Counted from the first letter of the stretch, positions 35,243 through 45,497 are shown. The stretch is DNA of 64,000 bases from Thereva unica (GCA_949987705.1 OX465281.1:157556393-157620392), one strand, 5' to 3'. Made by a program: numbers and translations. Notes: generated by a model from the sequence alone, not told the origin.

Positions 35243-36274
35243 TTAGTCAATATGTAGGAAATCGTCACTCTTTAGTGTATACTGATGAGCAACCTCAGTA
35301 AGGAACGCAGTCAACCTGTCCGAGTACGTGAAGGCACGTTTGAAGAGGAACTCAGCAACATATAGATGGTAGTGACGACGAACAACACCGTAAACAGGGA
35401 TGTTATCGTGTAAATCTCTCCACAATCGCTCAATACTCTGAGTATGGGCCTGCGTAATCGGGTCAACAAAATTGAGACGATGATTTACCGTCAAATGATA
35501 CCAACCATGCCTACGTAGTTTTCGGTATCCCGGCCATGAGTCCGACATTATTGTAGTCCCTGGACGAATGTGACGTTGTATACTTCGTATCAAGGTGAGA
35601 TAGGAGCGATCGGGGACAGGTACTATAAAGCACTGTTTAGTAGCTACATCTATTCCCCCGAACACCCAATCTCCACCTAACATCCGCCCTTGATTGTATT
35701 TGCGGTGGCCCCCGATCTTGGTCTCGTCAATGTGGACTGTGTGACCGGGGCCGCCAATACGAGCGGTATTACTCTTAACCCATGTATGGCAAATCTAGAA
35801 TAAATCAGAGAAAGTGAGAGAAGAAATTTAATTAATCGAGAATGAAAAAAGTACCTTTCGACATTTATTTATCCAGTGAGAGGCTGTTGTAGGGCAGACA
35901 CCGACATCTTCAACGATCTTGTTATGGTGTGGTGGCCGATGGTTAAGAAAAAGGTAGATCAAGTGGCACGCGGTGTCAAGTGATAAGTGCGAACCTTCAA
36001 AAACCGTACCGTGAAGAGCTGATATTCGTGTGTTGCACCAGACCCGGCGTGCCTTTTGTTTGCGGCGACGAATGACTTGCGATGATCCACATGACAATTG
36101 CAACGTATCGCGTGAAAAATGCATCTCAGAGCCACATTTGAAGCAGATAAGCTCATTTCGGATCACTTTTACTCTAATTAAATATTCTAATAGCATATCT
36201 CTGCTATCGATTAAACGATAAAATTCACGAGAATTCACTTTTAAAACTAAAAAATTTAATAAATTAACCGACAC
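35243..36274 (-). CDS. Merlin-type (IS1016/ISXO2-like) DDE transposase, two exons
   Basis: Exon 1 is 36274-35855 and exon 2 is 35794-35243. The 60-bp intron has GT...AG ends and splits the frame in phase 0, giving about 323 aa. The first exon has a CxxC zinc-binding N-terminus (ICFKCGSEMHF) and a helix-turn-helix-like stretch (VCPTTASHWINKCRK). The second has the catalytic core: VHIDETKIGG (first D), GDWVFGGID, TTIMSDSWPGYR (second D), HLTVNHRLNFVDPITQAHTQ then SIERLW (E). This order and the NFVDP-HT-IE signature identify the Merlin superfamily. No internal stop. Terminal inverted repeats were not found by eye, and a CAGCGACGTCGCTG palindrome lies at about 35127. It is either a single-copy insert or a domesticated copy. 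Confidence 0.88.
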
Positions 36275-36361
36275 GACGTGTTATCTAGCGCAAAGAAAGT
36301 CGCAAGACTGACGAGTATCATTTTCGATATCGATGCCAAATTTTTAAATTCTCCCCAGCAT

Positions 36362-36723
36362 TTATTTACAACGGGATATCAAAGCGGCAAAAAAAAATAC
36401 AGTTTGCCTATCTCTAACAACAATAGAAATGGCTTGTTGCGTAGTGTGCATCATCTTGCTGACGATGACCGACTCGGACTCGCTGCCGGGCTCAAGGATG
36501 GGCGATACGCCCAGCTTTCGCATGATGGGCTCCAAATCTAGCTCGATAGCCAGGTTAAACTGTGGCAGTCGCACTATCACGCCGACCTCTGCGCGCATGC
36601 ATATGTCGCTCCAGGTCGAGCAAATCCAACCTGCCGCAGGGCCGGCGCGAGTTTGACGAGTACGAGGCGGTCGATTTGATACGCCGGCATTTGCGAGCCA
36701 AGCTCGAGTTGCCGGAAGAAGCT
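36362..36723 (-). pseudogene. Serpin-like relic, frameshifted and lacking the reactive-centre loop
   Basis: Three minus-strand frames, in collinear order, read like the second half of a serpin. First is QLELGSQMPAYQIDRLVLV (about 36715-36650, another frame), then RLDLLDLERHMHA (about 36630-36590). Last, in the frame ending at 36362, come VIVRLPQFNLAIELDLEPIM, RKLGV, VSKMMHTTQQ and ISIVVRDRQTVFFFAALISR. These correspond to the LPY strand region, the VxLPKF strand, the VSKxxHK shutter region and the C-terminal IRDxxT strand. The hinge and reactive-centre loop expected between VSKMMHTTQ and IVVRD are absent. It could not inhibit proteases as read. Whether it came from virus or host is unknown. 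Confidence 0.6.
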
Positions 36724-36939
36724 GATGAGCGGGGCACTGTGGCAGCAAGCACCGAGAAGCGGGTGTACGCGTTTCTGAAGGCGCTCGCTAGCCCCGAAAC
36801 GGGCATCGAGATGGCCGTCAACGGAATGACTGCGGTGGCACAGAAACCGGCTGGCCGAGCGGCTGGGACGGGCGAGGTTTACGCGCACCATAATTGAGAT
36901 TGGGATGCAACTCCAAGATGGCGAGTTTGCGACGCCGCT

Positions 36940-38480
36940 TGTTGCGACTCGGGTGGTCTTATCGCCAAATGGGCCACGATGAAAGAAGTGCCTTGTTTGT
37001 TGATGGGTCACCTCTAGATTATAGCTATCACCACTCGAGAGGAAGCTGAGGGCAATTAATTGCAACTCGAGCGTTCCTATCGTTGTTTGTTTGTCTAGAT
37101 TGTAATGTGAAACGGAACACTCCAGATTTCGCGCGACTCGACCGGCCTTATCGCCTCGCCGCCGCTTGTTGCGACTCGGGTGGTCTTATCGCCAAATGGG
37201 CCACGATGAAAGAAGTGCCTTGTTTGTTGATGGGTCACCTCTAGATTGCAACGTGATACGGACCACTCCAGATTTCGCGCGACTCGACCGGCCTTATCGC
37301 CTCGCCGGGCTTTTCATACAATGTTGCGACTCTGTCGATCTAGTTATATTTTTTAACAATAATATTCGCTGGTCTTATCGCCAAATGGGCCACGATGAAA
37401 GAAGTGCCTTGTTTGTTGATGGGTCACCTCTAGATTATAGCTATCACCACTCGAGAGGAAGCTGAGGGCAATTAATTGCAACTCGAGCGTTCCTATCGTT
37501 GTTTGTTTGTCTAGATTGTAATGTGAAACGGAACACTCCAGATTTCGCGCGACTCGACCGGCCTTATCGCCTCGCCGCCGCTTGTTGCGACTCGGGTGGT
37601 CTTATCGCCAAAAGGGCCACGTTGAAAGAAGTGCCTTGTTTGTTGATGGGTCACCTCTAGATTGCAACGTGATACGGACCACGCGGCTCCGATGGATGCG
37701 TGTGGGCGACTCGACCGGCCTTATCGCCTCGCCGGGCTTTTCATACAATGTTGCGACTCTGTCGATCTAGTTATATTTTTTAACAATAATATTCGCTGGT
37801 CTTATCGCCAAATGGGCCACGATGAAAGAAGTGCCTTGTTTGTTGATGGGTCACCTCTAGATTGTAATGTGAAACGGAACACTCCAGATTTCGCGCGACT
37901 CGACCGGCCTTATCGCCTCGCCGCCGCTTGTTGCGACTCGGGTGGTCTTATCGCCAAAAGGGCCACGTTGAAAGAAGTGCCTTGTTTGTTGATGGGTCAC
38001 CTCTAGATTGCAACGTGATACGGACCACGCGGCTCCGATGGATGCGTGTGGGCGACTCGACCGGCCTTATCGCCTCGCCGGGCTTTTCATACAATGTTGC
38101 GACTCTGTCGATCTAGTTATATTTTTTAACAATAATATTCGCTGGTCTTATCGCCAAATGGGCCACGATGAAAGAAGTGCCTTGTTTGTTGATGGGTCAC
38201 CTCTAGATTGTAATGTGAAACGGAACACTCCAGATTTCGCGCGACTCGACCGGCCTTATCGCCTCGCCGCCGCTTGTTGCGACTCGGGTGGTCTTATCGC
38301 CAAATGGGCCACGTTGAAAGAAGTGCCTTGTTTGTTGATGGGTCACCTCTAGATTGCAACGTGATACGGACCACGCGGCTCCGATGGATGCGTGTGGGCG
38401 ACTCGACCGGCCTTATCGCCTCGCCGGGCTTTTCATACAATGTTGCGACTCTGTCGATCTAGTTATATTTTTAACAATAA
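36940..38480. repeat. Higher-order tandem repeats (346-bp period), possible viral homologous region
   Basis: Built from a roughly 65-bp block (GGTCTTATCGCCAAATGGGC, GAAAGAAGTGCCTTGTTTGT, TGATGGGTCACCTCTAGATT) and blocks with CGACTCGACCGGCCTTATCG and TTTTCATACAATGTTGCGAC. The combined unit recurs at exactly 346 bp (for example 37582, 37928 and 38274) after a shorter irregular start. Short frames inside are repeat artefacts. A degenerate relative occurs at 44850-45420, again just upstream of a gene. Paired interspersed repeats of this sort recall baculovirus hr origin/enhancer regions, but no hr palindrome is proven. Confidence 0.85.
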
Positions 38481-38549
38481 TATTCGCTGCGAATGTCTAA
38501 ATTATAATATTCAAAATATAAAAACTTGAATATACAATTTAATTACTTA

Positions 38550-38554
38550 TTAAG
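38550..38554 (+). promoter_or_regulatory. TTAAG late-promoter-like motif
   Basis: DTAAG-type motif 10 bases upstream of the ATG at 38565, in A/T-rich sequence directly after the repeat block. Confidence 0.4.
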
Positions 38555-38564
38555 GAATGTGCAC

Positions 38565-38717
38565 ATGGGTGCCATCTATAGTGCTCGCTGCACATATTTT
38601 TTGTGCGATTATTGCCCACCCAAGACGCGCTGCAAGAAATGCAAGAGAAAAAACATATTTGAGAATCGGTACGTCCGCGATGGCGGATTTGCGACGATTG
38701 TAAGCAAACAACTATGA
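38565..38717 (+). CDS. Small Cys-rich protein (50 aa)
   Basis: First ATG at 38565; the frame opens slightly earlier only from non-ATG codons. The product has ARCTYFLCDYCPPKTRCKKC near its N-terminus, giving C-x4-C-x2-C-x5-C-x2-C, a pattern that could bind zinc, followed by a KRKN basic stretch. It has no signal peptide. Its stop TGA overlaps the next gene's ATG (ATGA at 38714-38717), typical of compact viral gene pairs. The family is not recognised. Confidence 0.55.
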   Translation: MGAIYSARCTYFLCDYCPPKTRCKKCKRKNIFENRYVRDGGFATIVSKQL

Positions 38718-39303
38718 GATGCAACATTATTGTAAATATCCTGTCAGCCCTGCTAGCATTGTTTGTAATTCAATTAATATATGTGGCAATTTTCATCGAA
38801 ACGCGATCTCCCACCGCTGCCACTATCGACACCACGGCCAGCATCAAGGCGGCGGCCGGGGGCGATGACGTCACCATGCCACCCAATAGGACCCCCACCA
38901 CTTCCGCTGATAATAAAATGCAACTCATCAACTCCGAGGGCAAGATTGTCACCATGCCACCCGATAGGACCCCCACCACTTCCGCTGATAATAAAATGCA
39001 ACTCATCAACTCCGAGGGCAAGATTGTCACCATGCCACCCAGTAGGACCCCCACCACTTCCGCTGATAATAAAATGCAACTCATCAACTCCGAGGGCAAG
39101 ATTGTCACCATGCCACCCAGTAGGACCCCACCACTTCCGCTGATAATAAAATGCAACTCATCAACTCCGAGTTAAAGTTTATCGGCACCAATACTACCGA
39201 AGTTATCAACAGGGATCAGGGATCAGTCGTGATTAAAAACAATAACAAATCGCACCCATACAAGCGGTTCGTGGGATTCGTCCAAAATTGCGTGCCCAAA
39301 TAA
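38714..39303 (+). pseudogene. Membrane-anchored 26-aa-repeat protein, frameshifted in the fourth repeat
   Basis: Starts at ATG 38714 with an uncleaved-signal-like N-terminal anchor (NIIVNILSALLALFVIQLIY) and an Ala/Thr-rich stalk. Four tandem 26-aa repeats follow, each with VTMPP.RTPTTSADNKMQLI then NSEGKI. In the last repeat one C is lost from the ACCCCCACC run near 39125-39131, which diverts the frame to an early stop at 39173-39175. The original frame continues to a stop at 39301-39303 and encodes a conserved-looking tail ending FVGFVQNCVPK. The repeats may be a surface stalk. Small type-II-anchored proteins are common among virion envelope and entry factors, but no specific family was recognised. 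Confidence 0.6.
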
Positions 39304-39467
39304 AAGGGCGTAGCACATCGTGTTAAATAGTTCGTCCAGCCAAGATCACGGGCAAAGGTGGTTGTTCCCGCAAGTTGCCCAGATCAAGCTGGGAATTATT
39401 CATTTATAATAGCGATAATTTAGTTCAGTCGCATAGTGCCGGGTTGCCCGCAGTTATCCCGCGTATA
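39304..39467 (+). promoter_or_regulatory. Spacer with possible TATA and CAGT upstream of the 733-aa gene
   Basis: TTTATAAT at about 39403 and TTCAGTC at 39424-39430. The spacing (about 22 bases) is shorter than for the other two TATA/CAGT pairs in the island, so this is only a candidate. Confidence 0.3.
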
Positions 39468-41669
39468 ATGTATCGTCAGGACGGTTCGCCAGCGTTTAAT
39501 ACGCCCCAGAAATACTACGAGGAATCAGTTTTTAATACAACTTACCAACCCGACGTCGAGCCAGTGACCCCATTTACGATGTCCTACAACCAGTCGCCGT
39601 ATATAGGGTTTTCGCCGCAGGAGTTTTTCCCCCAACAACAGTGTTCGCCGAGTCCTGATTTCTACTCGCGGCCCCTGGAGACGCCCTGTGTGCCGGATCT
39701 GCACCACATCATCCAGGAGCAGCAGATTCACTCGCGGCCCCTGGAGACGTCCTGTGTATCGGATCTGCACCACATCATCCAGGAGCAGCAGATTCACTCG
39801 CGGCCCCTGGAGACGTCCTGTGTATCGGATCTGCACCACATCATCCAGGAGCAGCAGATTCACTCGCGGCCCCTGGAGACGTCCTGTGTATCGGATCTGC
39901 ACCACATCATCCAGGAGCAGCAGATTCACTCGCGGCCCCTGGAGACGTCCTGTGTATCGGATCTGCACCACATCATCCAGGAGCAGCAGAAGATCCTACA
40001 GGAGCAGCAGATTCACTCGCGGCCCCTTGAGACGTCCTGTGTATCGGATCTGCACCACATCATCCAGGAGCAGCAGAAGATCCTACAGGAGCAGCAGATT
40101 CACTCGCGGCCCCTGGAGACGTCCTGTGTATCGGATCTGCACCACATCATCCAGGAGCAGCAGAAGATCCTACAGGAGCAGCAGATTCACTCGCGGCCCC
40201 TGGAGACGTCCTGTGTATCGGATCTGCACCACATCATCCAGGAGCAGCAGAAGATCCTACAGGAGCAGCAGATTCACTCGCGGCCCCTTGCGACGTCCTG
40301 TGTATCGGATCTGCACCACATCATCCAGGAGCAGCAGAAGATCCTACAGGAGCAGCAGCATCCTTCTTCCTCACAGTGTGCGCCGCAAAAAGGGCAAATT
40401 GTTTTTACCGAGGATTTCGATATTCTGGAAAATATTTGTGATCATTTAAATTTTACAATAGTGTCCGAGTTTAATAATTTGGACCAAATAATTAATGATC
40501 TCCTGCCTACTGAAGTGGAGCCCTTGCCATCGCCGAAAGTAGAACAATCGCCGCAGCCAGTTGTAAAAGTGCTAAAAAGACGAAAAAATAAGGTTCCCAT
40601 AAGGGTAGTGTGCCATGAATCGAGTGAGACTGATGAGCCAAAAACTTCACCTGTGCCAAAACGTTCCAGGAAGCATATGAGCCGCATCTACAAGCAGCAC
40701 AATATGCGTTCAGGGAGCCCTTTATTTCCGGACTCGAGCTCCAGCAGCAGCGATGAAGAATCACCTGCGTTACCAAGCCAAACCACCAAGACACCTGTTG
40801 GATGCAGTACATCGCCGATCACCATTAGAAATTCCTCGAGCTCGGAGGATGAATCTGAACCAGAATCGCCGCCGAAAAGAAGGAGAGAACGGCCAAGGAT
40901 CTTCCATCCATCCAAGTACATGGCCAAAAAGATGCTAAAGAAGGCGTCCAAGATGATTCCGCCGCCCACCACCCCCACAAGTGACGACGCTGCCAATATC
41001 TTTAATATGGGTATCGTATATCCAGACTCATTTATAAAGGGCGCCCCCAGATTAAATAATGAAGCGGGTAAGGAAATTCGGCTGTGTGCTCACCTTGGTA
41101 AGGTAAACATCCTCGATTCAAGGAATCCGCAACCAAATATCAATGATGAAACCACCACCGATATCTACATACAGGACGCGAATCAGATGAGGAAATACAA
41201 ACAAATTTTAGACCACCAAAAAGACAGGGGTGGCCGAATATTTAGCTGCCACATAGATAAAAGGGAACAGAAAAACATCAACAAAATTCGCAATAACACG
41301 CGTGCCCGAATTTTTACATTCCCGCAATCTGCGTTTTGTCTACACTACTTCACCTGCGCCTCCAAGTACTCCCGGCTGCCTTCATCGCGCGAAAAGATAT
41401 CGGACCTACAGTGCTACATTGAAACAACCAACAGGGACTGTACCCACTACATACTCTTCTCGCCCTACTGTGATATGATCTTGCACAAGGACAACGTGGA
41501 CCTTTGCATATCGCCATCTAAAAACATAGAGATGACCCACGCAATACTTTTACCCAAGGAAGAGTTTAATAATTCCGAAATCATTTGCCAATTTTTTTAT
41601 TTTGTTAAAGTAAAATTAGTAGATAAGTCATTTGTACCTCTTAAAATTATTGGATCCCTTAAGCTTTAA
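39468..41669 (+). CDS. 733-aa protein with nine coiled-coil-like repeats, family not recognised
   Basis: Starts at the first ATG, 39468; upstream codons are open but lack ATG. After a Gln/Pro/Tyr-rich N-terminus come nine tandem repeats (39663-40365) built on SRPLETSCVSDLHHIIQEQQ. Four are 22 aa and five are 29 aa, the difference being one extra heptad, KILQEQQ. A middle section has acidic and basic clusters (VLKRRKNK, PKRSRK, SSSSDEES, SSSEDESEPES, PPKRRRERPR) suggesting nuclear localisation and phosphorylated serine tracts. The C-terminal about 220 residues look globular (ARIFTFPQSAFCLHYFTC and others). The layout suggests a DNA- or chromatin-associated regulatory or virion protein, but function is unknown. 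The repeat DNA also leaves other frames open, which should be ignored. Confidence 0.75.
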   Translation: MYRQDGSPAFNTPQKYYEESVFNTTYQPDVEPVTPFTMSYNQSPYIGFSPQEFFPQQQCSPSPDFYSRPLETPCVPDLHHIIQEQQIHSRPLETSCVSDLHHIIQEQQIHSRPLETSCVSDLHHIIQEQQIHSRPLETSCVSDLHHIIQEQQIHSRPLETSCVSDLHHIIQEQQKILQEQQIHSRPLETSCVSDLHHIIQEQQKILQEQQIHSRPLETSCVSDLHHIIQEQQKILQEQQIHSRPLETSCVSDLHHIIQEQQKILQEQQIHSRPLATSCVSDLHHIIQEQQKILQEQQHPSSSQCAPQKGQIVFTEDFDILENICDHLNFTIVSEFNNLDQIINDLLPTEVEPLPSPKVEQSPQPVVKVLKRRKNKVPIRVVCHESSETDEPKTSPVPKRSRKHMSRIYKQHNMRSGSPLFPDSSSSSSDEESPALPSQTTKTPVGCSTSPITIRNSSSSEDESEPESPPKRRRERPRIFHPSKYMAKKMLKKASKMIPPPTTPTSDDAANIFNMGIVYPDSFIKGAPRLNNEAGKEIRLCAHLGKVNILDSRNPQPNINDETTTDIYIQDANQMRKYKQILDHQKDRGGRIFSCHIDKREQKNINKIRNNTRARIFTFPQSAFCLHYFTCASKYSRLPSSREKISDLQCYIETTNRDCTHYILFSPYCDMILHKDNVDLCISPSKNIEMTHAILLPKEEFNNSEIICQFFYFVKVKLVDKSFVPLKIIGSLKL

Positions 41670-41677
41670 GTAAATAT

Positions 41678-42150
41678 TGTTAGAACATAAGCCATTAGAT
41701 TAGATTCTAGTTTTAATTATTTGAATAAAACGTAAACATTAAGAAAACTTGCACACCTTGTCATAAATTCATTACACTGCATTTTTCCATCGGTCATTAC
41801 CTTTAATAAATTTAATTGCACGATCAGTAAAATTAAAGTACATTTTCACTTTAGTATAATTGTAGATTATTGCGCCATCAGCAAAATTGTAAGCAATGAA
41901 CTTTAAATGATCAATGAACCTTAAATGCTTGCACCTTTTTTAATTATTGTTTATTTAAGCAATTCTTGTATATATATAAATGGAAGGTTGATTAATAAAG
42001 AGAGAGTTTATTAGTGATCAATCACAAATTAAGACTTTTATTTCTATTTCAGGAGAGTCTGCTTGAGGCACAGCGATTGAGTGTACAGGTTCAAGTACTT
42101 GTGCACACACAACAATAAGTCAAGGTGCTTCACTTTGACTACCCCTTACA
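41678..42150 (+). repeat. Possible solo LTR
   Basis: Begins TGTTAGAACATAAG and ends CCCCTTACA. It has a TATATATAAATGG promoter-like box near 41970 and AATAAAG about 25 bases further, the arrangement of a retroviral-type LTR. No target duplication is visible and no internal element follows, so the call is tentative. It sits immediately after the stop of the 733-aa gene. 42151-42206 is A/T-rich spacer. Confidence 0.35.
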
Positions 42151-42206
42151 GTTAGAGCAAAGGAGCTCTATCTTTAACAAATATATATAAATATAAATAT
42201 ATATTA

Positions 42207-44790
42207 ATTTTTCAACTCGACCGCGTTAGCTTACTTGCTGAAGCGTGCTCACTCGACTGGAGTAATATATATTCAATGCCAGACGTTAATGCTCAGGTTG
42301 AACACTTCAACAATCTCAGCCTATATCTTCTAGACAAATACGTGCCGTTAAAGTACTACAGATCCAATAAAAAGGTGTATCCTTGGTTTTCGCCTATAAT
42401 TGAATCCCTGTTTCGACAGCGTGACAAAGCCTACGTTCACTGGAAAAAGTGCAAATCGAATGAAAACTGGACCACATTCCGCTTGCTCAGAAATCGTACT
42501 ACGAACGCAATAAAAAGCCAAATCGGATTATTACACAGCCAAACTTGATGCTAATTTACCCCCTCAAGTGCTTTGGAAGAACCTTCGCAACATCGGAGTT
42601 ACCGGCAAACATCTATCACAAGTTGACATTGAACCCACTGTTCTTAACAACTTTTTACGTCTGTTGGCTCTGCTTCCAGCGGCAACAGTGATATAGTCAA
42701 CTCAGCTTCAATATCAGAATCCTCCAGTAGTTTCTCCTGTGTCGTTTCGAACATCGTTTCTGATTCCGGTTTTTGCTTTATGAGAGTGTCAGAGGAGAAC
42801 GTCATTTCTGTCATCAACTCTATTATATCAAATGCAGTCGGCGTTGACGGCATTAGTTTAAAATTTCTTCGAATTATTCTTCCCTCTATACTTCCTTTTC
42901 TCACCCACATTTTTAACTCCTGTCTAACGTCCTCTACTTTCCCATCTTTGTGGAAGAAAGCAAAAGTTACTCCAATTCCTAAAAAATCCAATGCCTCTCT
43001 TCCACAGGACTTCCGACCCATTAGTATCCTTTCGTGCCTCTCCCAAATTCTGGAAAAGTGAATGTACATTCAAATGGTCCAATACCTTGAATCTAATTCC
43101 TTTTTAACTGAATTCCAGCATGGCTTTAGGAAGAACCACAGTTGCAGTACTGCCCTCCTAAAATTAACTGATGATCTACACCTGAACATTGATCATGATC
43201 ATTTAACCATTTTCTCACTGCTGGACTTCTCGAAAGCTTTCGACTCTGTAAATGATACGCTTTTATGCCAGAAAATATCTTCTCAATTCAACTTCTCATC
43301 GTCCGCTGTCCGTCTTATTTGGAATTTCATAAGCGGTAGATCTCAAAAGGTTTTCACAGACAATTGAGGAGCGTCGGAACGAAAACCGATATATACCATT
43401 TACCACATTTTTCACAAATTAAAAAAAAGCTTGTAAATTTTTTAATGTTACAAAAGTGGAAAATTATAGAATGTCAATTTGCAGTAAAAGTGACATCGAT
43501 TGGTGTGTGAAACTTGAAGGAGGGTAGATACTTAATTTAGCGAGATACTTGGCGGACAAGTTTGGATATATCGGTTTTTGACGCGATCATTTGGATATAT
43601 CGGTTTTTTTAGCATTTTCATGGGAAAAATATCTCTTTTCTCAGCAATTAATTAACCGATTTTAATGATTTTGAGTGCGTTGGAAAGAGGACACCCCAAC
43701 GCAACTTTTGGTACAATATGGAGCACCAGGGCTCCCGTGGAGGGGCCCCAATACACTTTTCTGCATCGAGGTGCACTAAGTGCATTATGAAAAAAAAAAA
43801 TGTCCAAAATGCGACATATCGGTTTTTGTTCCGACGCTCCTCAATTATGAGTCCAGTTTCTCACTCCTATCTAAGGGCGTACCTCAAGGTTCTATACTTG
43901 GTCCGCTCCTCTTCTCTCTCTTCATTAATGATCTCCCAAAAGAACTGAATTTTTGTAAAGCCCTGTTGTACGCGGACGATGTTCAAATCTACCTTAGCTG
44001 CCGACTTGGCATGATTGAGGATTGTATTTGGCGAATCAATAAAGACCTCGAGGCGATTTCTGGGTGGGCGAGAGGGAATAGATTGCAACTAAACCCTGAC
44101 AAGTCTCAAGCAATAGTCATATCTAAAAATGTTATAAATACCAATGGATTCCCTGCAGTATTATTAAACCGTAATATCATTCCGTTTTGTGATAAGGTAA
44201 AGAGTCTGGGGGTTTTTCTGAATAAGAATTTAACATGGTCGGATCATATTAACTATATAATTGGCAAGGTCTATAGCAGTCTACGAAAACTTTGGTGTAC
44301 GTCGAACTTTATACCACTCCATACTCGCTCAAAGCTTGCTAAATCTCTTTTAATGCCCTTAATAACATATAGTGATGTAATCTTCTGTAAACTCGATTCA
44401 TTCTCCCAGCTAAAATTGAATGTAGCATTCAATTCTATTGTCCGATACGTTTATAAAATCCCCCGATTCAATCACGTTTCATCATATTCTCAAGATTTCC
44501 TTGGTTGTTCCTTCTTGACATATTTTAAAATTCGGCTTATCGTATTCCTCTATAAACTCCTCGTTTCGGGTAAACCGCAATGTCTCCGAGAAAAACTCAC
44601 ATTCCTTCAATCTACTAGAACTAATAATTTACTTATGCCCCATTACTCGTGCTTACAATCTAAACGCTTATTTTTCGTTCACGTCACTAGTTTGTGGAAT
44701 TCTCTACCTGTAGATGTAAAGCGAGCTGGTGCTGTAGGGAAGTTCAGAAGGCAACTTATTGTTAATTTTTCAGTTCCCTAATTTAGTCAA
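42207..44790 (+). mobile_element. LINE-D (Jockey-type), 5'-truncated and decayed
   Basis: The plus strand encodes the linker and reverse transcriptase of a non-LTR element. Landmarks are RVSLLAEACSLDWSNIY, YPWFSPIIESLFRQRDKAY, VGVDGISLKFLRI, DFRPISILSCLSQILEK followed by an in-frame TGA at 43059, GFRKNHSCSTALLK, LLDFSKAFDSVND, SKGVPQGSILGPLLFSLFIN, LLYADDVQIY (catalytic box) and the C-terminal VHVTSLWNSLP. There is no endonuclease. A frame change lies near 42540-42680 and a MITE splits it at 43366-43842. No clear poly-A tail is visible. It resembles LINE-B closely in style and inserted inside the viral island. Confidence 0.9.
43366..43842. mobile_element. MITE with about 28-bp terminal inverted repeats inside LINE-D
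   Basis: 477 bp beginning GAGGAGCGTCGGAAC and ending with its reverse complement GTTCCGACGCTCCTC; the inverted match extends through CGAAAACCGATAT with one mismatch. It is flanked by AATT on both sides (43362-43365 and 43843-43846). Ignoring it restores continuity of the LINE-D reverse transcriptase frame. No coding content. Confidence 0.88.
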
Positions 44791-44849
44791 CTTAGACAGT
44801 AAAGTAGTAGTCATTTTAAATTTTCAATTTTCATGTTTTTCTGTCCTGG

Positions 44850-45420
44850 CTTTTCATACAATGTTGCGAATCGACCGGTCTTATCGCCTCGTCGGGCTTT
44901 TCATACAATGTTGCGACTCTGTCGATTCGTATTTGGGTCTCGTTGAAAGAACTGCCTTGTTTGTTGATGGGTCACCTCTAGATTGTAACGTGCTAAACAT
45001 TGTATCGCTGTTTATTGCGACTCGATGAATGTTTCTTTTAGGATCATCAAGATGAATGGTTGCTATCACCACTCGAGAGGAAGCTGAGAGCAATTAATTG
45101 CAACTCGAGCGTTCCTATCGTTGTTTGTTGATGGGAAATGTGATGATTGTAATATGAGACGGACCACTCCAGATAGCGCGGCTCCAAAGGATGCGTGTGG
45201 GCGACTCGACCGGTCTTATCGCCTCGCCGCCGCTTGTTGCGACTCGACCAAATGGGTCACGTTGAAAGAAGTGCCTTGTTTGCCGATGCCTGAGTGTAGG
45301 GTCACCTCTAGATATCGGAATTTGTATATGCATTTTATAACCCCGCATTCTAATGGTTCTTATCGCCGCGCATCATTTATTGCAACTCGTGTATCCGCAA
45401 CTGAGTGTGGGTGAGTGGTT
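44850..45420. repeat. Degenerate copy of the 36.9-38.5 kb repeats
   Basis: Contains GGCTTTTCATACAATGTTGC twice, TTGAAAGAACTGCCTTGTTT, GTTGATGGGTCACCTCTAGA, CCACTCGAGAGGAAGCTGAG and GCGACTCGACCGGTCTTATC, all shared with the earlier repeat block but diverged and out of order. It lies just upstream of the gene at 45498. Confidence 0.85.
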
Positions 45421-45435
45421 GTATGGGTGCCAGGG

Positions 45436-45473
45436 TATATATAGTGAGAACCAGTTCTGGTCATTCATCAGTT
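45436..45473 (+). promoter_or_regulatory. TATA box plus CAGT initiator, early-promoter-like
   Basis: TATATATA at 45436-45443 and ATCAGTTG with the initiator A at 45470, about 32-34 bases apart. This is the spacing of insect core promoters and of baculovirus early promoters. The ATG of the next gene follows 28 bases later. Confidence 0.65.
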
Positions 45474-45497
45474 GTTTAGAACCCAAGTCAAAAAGCA

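Noticed and set aside
36562..36897. Plus-strand 111-codon ORF
   Set aside because: Lies opposite the serpin-like frames, which give recognisable motifs; this one has none.
37166..38462. Repeated 62-114-codon ORFs in the 346-bp repeats
   Set aside because: They are copies of the repeat in shifting frames, without domains.
39525..40449. Alternative plus-frame (253 codons, Arg/Ser/Tyr-rich) and minus-frame ORFs over the 733-aa gene's repeats
   Set aside because: Same artefact of in-frame tandem repeats; composition is unnatural and the frames end with the repeats.
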